A stretch of 64,000 nt of DNA, from contig JASEVX010000007.1 of the NCBI GenBank assembly GCA_031761405.1, positions 61,887,062 through 61,951,061 of the forward strand, in the 5' to 3' direction. The position numbers and the translations under genes are program-made. This document shows positions 1 through 12,900 of this stretch, in pieces (the stretch's first letter is position 1; every line of letters begins with the position of its first letter). The notes under the pieces were generated by a model. It had not been told where the DNA came from. It worked only from the letters and a program-made list of their open reading frames with translations, and ran no database searches. This DNA is from Serripes groenlandicus. Its lineage: Eukaryota; Mollusca; Bivalvia; Cardiida; Cardiidae.

Positions 1-484
1 CATTTTTTTCCTTTTGCAACAAAAATTATAATTGTTTATCTGAATGATGTCATGACATTTTTCCAATATAAATGCATAGTTTAAATTTATTTAACATTGA
101 TGGCGGAACAAGCTTTCAGCTGATATAAATCATGGTCAACGTCTGCTACCCTGAGACCTAGCCTAAACCAGTACATTGGACATTTTTGTGGGAAAAACCC
201 AAAGGCTGAACCCGCTCTTCACAGCATTCGAACCTTGGACCTTTTGTATGAGAGGCCGAATCCTTACAACTGCACCACTGTCACGTATGAATGTTTGACT
301 TCTTGAAACTCTTTACTCACATGCAACACATCAGCAGCAGACCACTTCGGAAACATCTGGGCAAAATATTATGGAAAATCTATTTAAATGAATGTAATAG
401 TACTGAATAAAGTTGAAAACATTGTGGCAAAAGCAAAATTGCTCATCATTAGCAATTTCTTCTTTTGCAACTATGTTTTCAAAA

Positions 485-659
485 GACTTGAAGAATGGTA
501 GTAATGGCTGCCCTCCTTGGCACTCAGGGTTGCGGGGTTAGTATTTTGACTGACTGGCTGGTGTCAGGTTAAATGGACCAGTATTCCTGGTAACTTACCC
601 AGGAAATGCTGTGATACAGCATAACTGAAAAAATGTTGAATGCACCAAACAATCAATCT
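485..659 (+). mobile_element. SINE family 1, 5'-truncated copy
   Basis: The body matches the copies at 15552 and 18112: TGGTAGTAATGGCTGCCCTC, the CTGGTGTCAGG segment, TTACCCAGGAAATGCTGTGA, and a tail of CAAACAATCAATC. The tRNA-like head is missing. It ends about ten bases before the first exon's acceptor. Confidence 0.7.
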
Positions 660-670
660 CATCTGTTTAG

Positions 671-901
671 ATGGCAGAGATACAACGGCTGACCTAATCA
701 GGGAGACAGAGGAGATAGAGAAGAGACTCAAAGAGGCCACTAACCTGAGGACCACAGTCTCCACCCGTTTACAGCCGTCCATACCCAAATCTACCCAGCC
801 AGAAGCTGTCACCATGACAACTACATCTGTAACACAGCCTGTTGTTTCTACGAGAACAGAGGTCAAGGACAAACCTGTTGAAAGGGAAGAGAGACATGAA
901 G
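671..901 (+). CDS. CEP95: CEP95-like exon 1 of window
   Basis: Acceptor CTGTTTAG, donor GTTGGT. It enters with 2 nt of a split codon and leaves with 1 nt. It encodes a short charged helix (ETEEIEKRLKEA) followed by a Thr/Ser/Pro/Val-rich linker. A SINE ends only about ten bases before the acceptor. Confidence 0.75.
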
Positions 902-3900
902 GTTGGTTGATATTTTTATCTTTAGTTTTGTAAACCTTTCACAATTATATCTGCATTTTGACTTGTTTACAGTAGATCTACGACTTTTGAAATCATTGTA
1001 GCAACAGGAAGAAATTATTCATGACAACAATGTTTTCACCTCTTAACAATGATATCATACCATTCATTTGTAGAGATTTTCTATATTTCTACCAAAATGT
1101 TTTTTAAATGTCTTGTCATTAGTATCATTTCGAAGGGGCAATACCAATGAAAAGTCACAACCTATCCTTTTATGCAAAAATAGGAATATCCGTGGCCTAT
1201 TGGTATGTGTTGAGGATTTGGAACCAGGCGACCCAGGTTCGATCCCTAAGCGTGGTGCTGTGGTCATGGTAGAGTGCCCTTGCGCTAGGCACATTTTCTA
1301 GCATAGTACTGGTTTGCTTACCCAGGGATCATAAATAAGTTAACTGTCACCATGATATAACTGAATTAATGTTGAAAACGGCATATAAAAACCCCGAACA
1401 GAACAAAAAAAAGATTTGTGCAAAAAAAAAAAAAAAGGCAGTCCCTTTTCTTTCCTGATTTTTTAGATTGACATGTATTTAATAATTTTCTATTTTTATA
1501 AAGGACTTATTCGAGAGAGGGAAAGGAGAGAAGAAATCATAAAAAGACTGGAGAAAGATCCCAGATATAAGTACATGTTACCTCCAAGTCAAGCGCAAAC
1601 ACAGGAGGACGATAAAGAGATTGACGAGACATTCAACAACCTCCAGTACATGGTGGAAGAGACAGCGGCAATGGCACGTGCAGCAGTGGACTGTAGTCCA
1701 TCTCGGGCAAAGTCCATGCTTGAATCATTAGACAAAACTCAAAGAAGGTTGGTTATTCTACAGATTTTCCCAAACTTTTTTTTATCATTTAAAAAGAAAT
1801 GTCTTCTTTTTTAAAAAGGGAAAAAGGGATTCAGAAGACATTCGAAGTATTGTGTTTAAGGGAGAATTAACTCCGACATTATATGTAACATCTTCTTTTC
1901 ATATTTTCTTTTCTACCTTAGAAACATTTTTATTTATCTAGATTTTCAAAGTTTTTTAGATTTAAAAAACCCCAAAACAATAGAGTGAATGCAAATGTTT
2001 AAGAGCATTAACTTAACCCTTTCCCTCATATAGACACTTTCTGACGCCTCTGCAGCAGACGGCTTTTTGAAAACATAGTGACAAAAGAAGAAATTGCTCA
2101 AAACGAGCAATTTCTCCTTTTGCCACAATGTTTTCCACTTTTAGTCATAGGTTATCCATTCAATTACAGAGATTTTTCTGTTTTGTGACAAAATATGTTC
2201 AAAGTCATCTGCTGCAGAATTGTCGTATGAGGGAAAGGGTTAAGTTAGTTTGTGCAGAAGCCCTGTTTATAATGTCTTCAATTATTAATGTTTCAGAACA
2301 CAAGGGCTTGCCATAAATATAACAGAAAGATCAAGAAGAGATCAGCCACGAAGAAGGGAAGCTACCACAAGTGCCAAGAGAGCCTCACCCTCTGCTAGAG
2401 GAACCTCTAAACCGACTGATAAACTTTCAGACACAGAGGTTAGATATAGAATATATAGGGGGATATTTCATGAGTGTTTATTTACTATCACTTTTAACCC
2501 TTTTCCTCATACGATAATTCTGCAGCAGACGGCTTTGAACATATTTTCGTCAAAAAATGGAAAATCTCTATAATTGAATGGATAACCTCTGACTAAAAGT
2601 GGAAAACATCGTGGCAAAAGGAGAAATTGCTCGTTTTGAGCAATTTCTTCTTTTGTCACTATGTTTTCAAAAAGTTTTCTGCTGCAGAGGCGTCAGAAAG
2701 CGTCTATATGATGGAAAGGGTTAATAGATGATTTTATTAATAGTGATAATAAATAAACATGAATGAGATATTCTATTTATCACATAAAGTGATTTATGAG
2801 GCATATTTCGAAAAAATGTACATGTAATTTGCCTGTTTTGGCGCCAAAGTGACTCACGTCGTAATGTCAAACCGCTGACGTGATGTCATTTTCATTGTTT
2901 GGTTTCCATTTTGTAACAAAGACTGTAAGACTGGATACCAAACTAGTAATGTCATATGATACTTATGTAATGGGATTTTGACAATCCCAGATTCATAATA
3001 AAGATTATAGATAAAATTCCAGCTGTTACAATCATTCATCTTGCATAGAAACTCTATAGACAAACATTTTCCATTTGCATCAAAGGAGAAATTCCACCTT
3101 TTCCACAATATTTCAAGCTTGTTTAAAACTATGCCTCCAATGTTTCAGTTACCATATTACATTCCTCATTTATAATGCTTTCAAATCTGACAATGACAAT
3201 GATGTTAAAATATGAGGTCAATGTTAGTTCAAAAATACAAAAATTTGGAGTAACAAAAGAAATTACAAGAGCCTTTTCAAGGGAAAAGTCTTATTTCACG
3301 TGCAAATCTGCAGCAGACGACTTTGAAATTATCAAGTACAAAATATAGATATACCTTATAAACGATAGTATGATTATTGAAAAGAGTTGAAATTATTGTG
3401 GCAAATGGAGAAATTGCTCATCAAAATGATTTCAAAAGTCATCTACTTCAGAGGCATCAGAAATAATCTATATGTGGGAAAGGGTTGATCTATGCACCAA
3501 AGTGTAAATATTAGGTTATGAGGGTTAAGAAGAATATAAACAGGGTAATAACATTAACTATTCCCCCTTCTGTAGAGCTCTTACAACTGTTGCATGATTT
3601 TCCAACACTGTTTTCCGTTCATTTTTAGCTAACACCCAGTAAAGCCAAACGAAAGGTTTCCTTCCTCGTGGAGAGATCCCTGACAGATTCTAGTCCAGAT
3701 GTAACTACTAGTGGAGCGGTTAATAGAAGGTAAGACAATTTAGTTAAGTTTAAATTATTAATTTATTCGTATATACAAACAACATTTGATGTCTTTGCAG
3801 CGGAAAACTTAATGAAAATAATGCAGTAACGGAGAAATCGCTGAAAATGTGAACTTCTGCTTATTGCACAATTTTCAGCTCTACTGGCCAAAGGCCAGAA

Positions 3901-6900
3901 GGGCTTATGTCGTGGCGATGTGTCCGTCGTGCGTGCGTGCGTCCGTCCGTCCGTAAACAATTTCTTGTTAACACGATACAGTCTTCACTTTTGATTGTAT
4001 CTCAACCAAACTTATACAGTAGTTAGATATCCATGAGAGCTCGGTTCCTTTCGAAAACCAGCCAGATCCGCCCATGCATGACTGGATTATGGCCCATGAA
4101 ATGGTCAAAATTGCTATAAAAGAGCTTGTTAACACGATACAGTCTTCACTTTTAATTGCATCTCAACCAAACTTATACAGTAGTTAGATATTCATGAGAG
4201 CTTGGTTCCTTTCGAAAACCAGCCAGATCCGCCCATGCATGACTGGATTATGGCCCTTGAAATGGTCAAAATTGCTATAAAAGAGCTTGTTAACACGATA
4301 CAGTCTTCAGGTTTGATTGTATCTCAACCAAACTTATACAGTAGTTAGATATCCATGAGAGCTCGGTTCCTTTCGAAAACCAGCCAGATCCGCCCATGCA
4401 TGACTGGATTATGGCCCTTGAAATGGTCAAAATTGCTATAAAAGAGCTTGTTAACACGATACAGTCTTCACTTTTAATTGTATCTCAACCAAACTTATAC
4501 AGTAGTTAGATATTCATGAGAGCTCGGTTCCTTTCGAAAACCAGCCAGATCCGCCCATGCAAGACTGGATTATGGCCCTTTAAATGGTCAAAATTGCTAT
4601 AAAAGAGCTTGTTAACACGATACAGTCTTCACTTTTGATTGTATCTCAACTAAACTTATACAGTAGTTAGATATCTATGAGAGCTCGGTTCCTTTTGAAA
4701 ACCAGTCAGATCCGCCCATGCAAGACTGGATTATGGCCCTTTAAATGGTCAAAATTGCTATATAAGAGCTTGTTAACACGATACAGTCTTCACGTTTGAT
4801 TGTATCTCAACCAAACTTATACAGTAGTTAGATATCCATGAGAGCTCGGTTCCTTTTGAAAACCAGCCATATCCGCCCATGCATGACTGGATTATGGCCC
4901 TTGAAATGGTCAAAATTGCTATAAAAGAACTTTTTAACACGATAGTCTTCACTTTTGATTGTATCTCAACCAAACTTATACAGTAGTAAGATATCCATGA
5001 GAGCTCGGTTCCTTTTCTAAACCAGCCAGATCCGCCCATGCAAGACTGGATTATGGCCCTTGAAATTGTCCAAATTGCTATAATTGAGCATGTGAACACA
5101 ATAGAGGCTCCATTTACTATCTGATCTTCACCAAACTTAGATAGTAGTTAAATATTGATGACAGCTTGGTTCCTTTTGAAAACCAGCTAGATCCGCCAAT
5201 GCAAGACTGGATTATGGCCCATGAAATTGTAAAAATTGCTATAATACAGCTTGTGAACACAAAAGAGCCTCCATTTACTATCCGATCTTCACCATACATA
5301 CATGCTCTGGATTGAAAATGACCAAAGAACCATACCAGTAGAGCATAGGCCCTCATGGGCCTCTTGTTATTTCTTCTCAAAATGTTGTACTTTTAATTCT
5401 CCTACAGGTTATGCAAAACTTCTCTCACATAAATGTTTCTAAAGTAAATAAAATAAGAATTACATAAAATGTGCATGATCAATTAATGAAAATTTAAATG
5501 TTTCCCTATGAAATTGTTAGTTTCAGGCATTGGCAAGATTTCAAACATAATTTTTTTTATACGCATAGCATCTTTGTAAACACTTTCCAACATGTGGACG
5601 CATTTTGATGCACTTGCAGCAGATGACTTTTGAAACCATTGTGTCAAAAGGGGAAATTCGCTCATCCTCCTCTTGCCACAATATTTTCAACTTGATTTAA
5701 CAATTGTACCTTCATTTAAAGAGATTTTCCGTGTTTTTGCCTAGATGTTTTCCATGTTGTCTGCTGTATATTATTTGTATGTTGGAAAGAGATCATGGGT
5801 TTAACCCTTTCCCTCATATAGACCCCACGCTTTCTGACGCCTCTGCAGCAGACGCCTTTTTGAAAATATAGTGACAATAGAAGAAATTGCTCAGAACGAG
5901 CAATTTCTCCTTTTGCCACAATATTTTCCACTTTTAGTCATCCATTAGGTTATCCATTCAATTATAGAGATTTTCTATTTTGTGACAAAATATGTTCAAA
6001 GTCGTCTGCTGCAGAATTGTAGTATGAGGGAAAGGGTTATGCACACTGGTGAAAGTCGATTGACCCTAGTCACATAAACTTTTGTCAATCATGGGAAAGA
6101 ATGAATGGCAGAATCTGGGTTCAAACTCACAAATCCAGAATTGATAGCCCTTGTTGTTACAGACTAGCCTGGCTATCATAGCTTAGGTCAGATAAGAGAG
6201 AAGAGAGAAGTCTGCTGCAGAATTGTCGTATGTATGATGGAAAGGGTTAAACGAGTAACCAAGGTGTACTTGGACTAGAAGAAAAGGTTTACTGAGGTGT
6301 TTTAATTTTTCCCATACAGATATGCATGGGAAGACAGTGAGAAGCAATCAACTCGAGGAACAAATGCACGTTCAAAATCAGGAAGTTATCCCTTTGAATT
6401 AAATGATAAAGAAAATGACAGCTATGAGGAGAGGTTAAAAAAACAGTATGTGATTATTAGATTATTTAACTCAATTTGAACTGAAGATAAATAAGTAAAT
6501 GATACATGAAGAAATAATGTCCAAATGGTTATTATACCCCCAGATACGTAGTATATGGCCGGGGGCTATATAGGAGTCACGCTTGTCGGTCGGTTTGTCA
6601 GTTGGTTGGTTGGTTGGTCGGTCGGTCCGTTGGTCTGGACATTTCTTGTGAACACTATTTCTCAGCAACCCTTTGTCAGAATTCAATATAACTTCACAAG
6701 AATGATTGATACCAAGCCTAGTTGTGCACATTGTCGGCGTGTTGCACTTGAATTATTTTTAAATGAGTTATGGCCCCTTGAATTTCTCATACATAGTTGG
6801 TCTATAGACATTTCTTGTGAACACTATTTCTCAGCAACCCTGTCAGAATTCAATATAACTTCACAAGAATGATTGATACCAAGCCTAGTTGTGCATATTG

Positions 6901-9900
6901 TCGTCCCGTTGCACTGGAATTATTTTTAAATGAGTTATGGCCCCTTGAATTTCTCATACATATGTATATTGTCAGGCACCAGCTGGGGGTATTCATCACC
7001 TTCAGTGATATTTCTAGTTTAAAATGATTCTTTATTGATTCTAATCATTGTTTAGATAAGATTTAAAACATTTTATGTTTGATCGATGCTCTATGAAAGA
7101 CAACCATAGGGCATTTACGAACAGTGTTGATCTGCACATTTCCTAAGCACACTACTGTAGAATTTAACCCTTCCACATTCAACAACAAAAACGGCAGCAG
7201 ATGACTTTGATAACATACAGACAAAAATATAGTAAATCTGAAAAAAAGGGGCATTCATGTCTTACATATGTTTTCTAGGGTTTTTCCCCTCTTACTTGTA
7301 TGCAATTTTGAAGACATAGCAATTAAATGTCTAGCCCAGATATGGTGTGTTCATTAATCTTTTCCAACATATAGATGATTTCTGATGAACGAGCGATTTC
7401 TCCTTTTGCAACATTACTTTCAATGTTTTCAAAGTTGTCTGCTACAGATTTGTCATATGTTGGAAAGCCAGCAAATCTTTGTCTTATATAACAGAATATA
7501 TGTAGTGTGAGAAGCAGTTTACTTATTCAATGCTTTAGTGTGGTATAATGGTTCATGTTATCAACTTTTCCTTGTTAGGTATGAGGACATAATCTCTGAT
7601 GTAGACTTTGATTTAGAGTCGCCAGACAAATTTAAAACAGCAAGGTCATACAGAACGAGTAAACACAATGAACTATCGTCGAGACCTAAAGCCTTGTACA
7701 CATTGGGAGATACCAGGAAACTTGTTGATCAGGAACAGGACGTGGGCAAGAAAAAAATTGGAGTAAGTTTTTTTTGTACACACCTTCCTTCTGTTGCATA
7801 ACCCCTTTGTGGTGTAGTGTAGTGGCTAGAGCATATACATAGAGAGCGGGAGAGTCGGGTCATACCAAAGAGCTAAGAGCCTTTGGAATTTCCCACACAA
7901 ACGGCGCAAGTATTGGTTAAGTTTCAAGTAAGAAAACATCAACGTGATTAATATAAGCTGAAAGTTAAACTTAACTAAACTTAAACAATGGTAGTACAGA
8001 GTACTAGACAACGGGCATATTTCATGTATTAAAATCCTTATTTAACATTCAAAACCTATGTTGTGGGTACTCAAAAGAATTGTCTCAGTGAGACAATTCT
8101 TTTGAGTCCCCACAAAATAGGATTTGGTTGAGTAATAAGAGAAATATTGTGGGGAAAAGACCTGTTCACTCCCTCTTATCTAGTCCTCTGGTAGAAGTGG
8201 ATTACCGCTTTATTACTTAAGGTTGCAGGGATATCATTACCACTGATGCACTGGTGTCGGGATAAGCTTACCAGCAGTAATTTATCCAGGAAAAAATGTG
8301 GTGATACGATTGAAAAAATGAAATAGTTGGAGGAATTGAAAGATAATGTTGATTAAATGGTTGAAAACATTGTGAGAAAAGATAACTAGATCATTTTGAG
8401 CATTTTTCATTTAAACTTTCTAAAAGACATGTCACAGAGGCATGATTCACATGGTTATTTTCAGACAATTTCAAGGCAAAGAAATCTTATTATCATATCG
8501 GATGAAATATTAATCAATGTGTATGTCTGCTACCTGGATACTAATTGAGGGTGCGTAAAATCCTTGAGATTGTTAATGATAATTCTGACCATGATTTTCT
8601 TTGCAGTTTTTACAAAAGATTTACAGAGAAGATCTGGATGAACTTCTTGATGAAGCTGATTATTTGATGAAGAAAAATAGAGAATCAGCCCAGGAACAGG
8701 TAACAAACATATAAAGAGCTCTAGACAAGGGGCATTTGTCATGTTCTAAAATTCTTATTTGACATTCTAACCCTATGTTGTGGGTACTCAAAAGAATTGA
8801 CTCAGTGTACATTGAATTTTGTTGAGTAATAAGAGAACTATTGCGGTAAAAGACCTGTTCACTCCCTCTTATCTTGTACTCTGTATATTTATATCTTTTG
8901 ACTTTTGTTTGTTGCTTCACCTGCCTTGTCAGAGAAACCTATAGGGATAATTTCTCCTTCAAAAACTTTTTTTACACTTTATATAACTTTTGATGAAATA
9001 CTTTTGGTATAATGTGTATACAGTCAAACTTGCGATCAGCAGCCTCCCAAGGGACATGATAAAACTGGCCACATTTCAAAGGGGACCGTGGATCAAGGAA
9101 GTTTATAGAGTATGATTGGTTGGGATGGATTTAAAGTGACCGTTTAACGCCGGTGACCGCTGATCGCATGTGACCGCTCACACAAGTTTGACTGTATATA
9201 CAACATCTGAAAAGGCAATGTAAAGATGAATGAAATCAACTCAAATATTAATTATAAATCTTTAAATATATCTATAGGTGCTACCGATTTATGAAAAAAC
9301 TTGAATGTTTGTAAGCAAAAAATATTAAAGCATACTTTAGCCATAAATATTGATTTTTAAATTGAATTACTAGAAGATGATATTGTTCAATTGACGTTTT
9401 TTACATGACCACTATATATTTGGAATTCGTCATCTATTATTACGAACAGAAAATAGTAAAGTTAATACTCAACACGCAATTTTTAATAATTTAGTAAATT
9501 ATAATTTATCATTCAGGAAAAAGCATACAGGAAGAAGATGCAAGCAGGCATAAAAACCAAACCTTTAACCGAAAGACAAGGTAAAATATTTTATTATATG
9601 AGCTTTGTTTTATTTGTAAATAGCTTAGTCAGGCTAAAATGGATCTGGTTACATCTATGGACAATGAATTATTGGGTTTGCCTGTGAATAAAACCAAACA
9701 TTTATGAGAGCCATAGATGTAAATTGGACACCCCTGGTTTCCTTTAAATGGTACTCCAAGATTGTTATGCTGTAATATTGGTTTATCTGTCTTGGCTCAT
9801 ATAATTGCATATGAGCATAGAATGCATACACATTTTTAGACTCAATTAAAGACAGTACTGCAATTAAACCCATTACTTCATATTTCTTTCAAAGGTCGTC

Positions 9901-12900
9901 TGATTTACAATCATCAGCCAAACATTTTCAACAATCTAGAAAACTGAAAGATTTATATTAATAAAGATTTGAAAATATTGCAATAAAAGGTTAAATTGCT
10001 TATTTTGAGCAATTTCACCTTTTATTGTAATGTTTTCAAAAGTCATGTTCAATGGCATGTGTCAAATGTCGTCTATTTGAAGTAATGGTTTAACCTTTAA
10101 TCAGATATAATTTTTGATTTTCAAGTTATCTTCTCTGCAAACATTTGAGGGGAAACAGTGTAACATCGAGACTACAATACAGAATTGAAAATCCCATTTT
10201 TAGCTCACCTGAGCTTTGCTCAAGGTGAGTTATTGTGATCGCCTTTTGTCCGTCGTCCGTCGTGCGTTGTGCGTCAACTTCTTCTCCTCAGTAACCAGTG
10301 GGTCAATTTGGATGAAACTTCACAGAAAGCATCCTCTCAATGACCTCACCAGAATTCCTTCAAATTTTTGGGATCCATGCAAAATTCTGGTTTCCATGGC
10401 AACGAAACCGAAAAAACTTCAAAATTCTTCTTCTCCCAAATTGGTTAACAGATTTTCAAATAATTTTGTAGAAATGTTTCTTGGATGACCCTCTATCAGA
10501 TTCCTTCAAGCCGTGTTGATTGGTCGAAAAACATGGCCGCCAGGGGGGGCGGGGCTATTTTGCCTTATATGGCTATAGTGAAAACTTAAAAAATCTTCTC
10601 CTCCGAAAGTGTAAGGCCGATTTTCAAATAATTTTGTAGAAATGTTCCTTGGGTGACCCTCTATCAGATTCCTTCAAGCCATGTTGATTGGTCGAAAAAC
10701 ATGGCCGCCAGGGGGGGGGGGGGGGGCTATTTTGCCTTATATGGCTATAGTGCAAACTTAAAAAATCTTCTCCTCCAAAAGTGTCAGGCTGATTTTCACA
10801 TAATTTTGTAGAAATGTTCTTTGGGTGATCCTCTATCAGATTCCTTCAAGCCATGTTGATTGGTCAAAAAACATGGCCGCCAGGGGGCGGGGCTATTTTG
10901 CCTTTTATGGCTATAATGAAAACTTAAAAAATCTTCTCCTCCATAAGTGTCAGGCCGATTTTCAAATAATTTTGTAGAAATGTTCCTTGGGTGACCCTAT
11001 ATCAGATTCCTACAAGCAATGTTGATTGGTCAAAAAACATGGCCGCCAGGGGGCGGGGGCTATTTTGCCTTATATAGCCAAAGTGAAAACTTAAAAAATC
11101 TTCAACATCTTCTCCTCAGTAACTAGTGGGTCAATTGGGATGAAACTTCACAGAAAGCATGCTCTTAATGACCTCACCAGAATTCCTTCAAATTTTAGGG
11201 ATCCATGCAGAATTCTGGTTTCCATGGCAACAAAACGAAAAAAACTTCAAAATTCTTCTTCTCCCAAACTAATGGCAGATTTTCAAATAATTTTGTAGAA
11301 ATGTTTCTTGGATGACCCTCTACCAGATTCCTTCAAGCCATGTTGATTGGTCGAAAAACATGGCCGCCAGGGGGGGGCGGGGCTATTTTGCCTTATATGG
11401 CTATAGTGCAAACTTAAAAAATCTTCTCCTCCAAAAGTGTCGGCCCGATTTTCAAATAATTTTGTAGAAATGTTCCTTGGATGACCCACTTTCAGATTCC
11501 TTCAAGCCATGTTGATTTGTCAAAAAACATGGCCGCCAGTAGGCAGGGCTATTTTGCATTATATGGATATAGTGAAAACTTAAAAAATCTTCTCCTCCAA
11601 AAGTATCTGGCCGATTTTCAAATAATTTTGTAGAAATGTTCCTAGGGTGACCCTCTATCAGATTCCTTCAAGCCAAGTTGATTGGTTGGAAACTGGCTGC
11701 CAGGGGGCATGGCTTATATAGCTAAAGTGAAAAAAAAATAAAAATCAGGTGAGCGATTCAAGGGCCATCATGGCCCTCTTGTTTAATATTTCTTAACTAA
11801 GGCATAACTGTGAGAGCTATCCAATTGAAACTCGTGTATGCATTTATATAATGGATTAAGATTTGAATAACTGTAACTAATTTGATTAATGGTTTCAGTT
11901 ATCTCCCGAACTTAAATTGAAAACAAGAAATCATAGTTGCTGCAGTATCTGAGAGATCTTGTTTTATGTGTATTTTATAGGTCCTTCAGTTTTGAAGAAG
12001 ACCGTTAAGAAACTGCCCACAAAAACATATGTCAGCAGCAAAGTGAAGAAATCGTCTCAGTCAGGAAGTATTGTGAAACAAAATAAACCTTGTAAGTAAC
12101 TTTATTTAACCCTTTCTTACAAATAACAAATCAGCAGCTGATGACTTTCAAAAAAATTTAGGCAAACACATGGGAAATCACTACAAATGTAGAATTAGTG
12201 AAAACGTTTGAAATATTGCGGCAAAAAGAGAAATTGCCCGTAATGAGTTATTTCTACTATTGCCACAATGCTTTAAAAAAGTGTCTGTTGTAAATGCATA
12301 AAAATGCTTATTATTTTGGAACGTGTTGAAAATGTTGGTAGCTTAATAATTACTGAAATCCTACGATTAACGAGCCAGATAATGTTATTCTTAAGATTCC
12401 CTCTATATTAAAACACGAGAACAAAAGAATAGAAAAACAAGTTCAGTTCAATGGTTAATTATGAGACATTATTATTTTATAATTCTTGTTGCATTATGTA
12501 TTCAATGACTTTTCAAATTAAGTATTGGTTATAAAGCCAATCCTTTCAGGGGTAAAATCTTGTGTTGAAATGGAAATGACATTAAGAGGTGATTGAAGTC
12601 ATTAAAAGAATAATATCATTCATTAGAAGCTAATTTTAAGTGTTTGTCTAAAAAGGATTTTGCCTCTCAGATTGTTTATATTGTACTTTTTTTTGGAGAA
12701 TTAATCTAATATGTCATTTTTGAGAATTACCTATATTGAAAACATCAGAGGTTAAAGACGTAATACATGTAATTGTTAAACAGCAAATATGATTTTGTTA
12801 GAGAGGAAAAACTTTGTCAGAAAAGGAGTAAAGTATGATGATGATGTTTTATGTTAAAATTCTAGTAACCATAAAGTATGATGAGAATGTTTTATGTTCA

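Noticed and set aside
6471..6872. Open frames on both strands around 6.5-6.9 kb
   Set aside because: Translations of the GGTCGGTCGG microsatellite and E2 cores.
10216..11489. Open frames at 10216-10488 (+) and 11283-11489 (-)
   Set aside because: Inside element E3 and its cores; no protein-like composition beyond the repeat.
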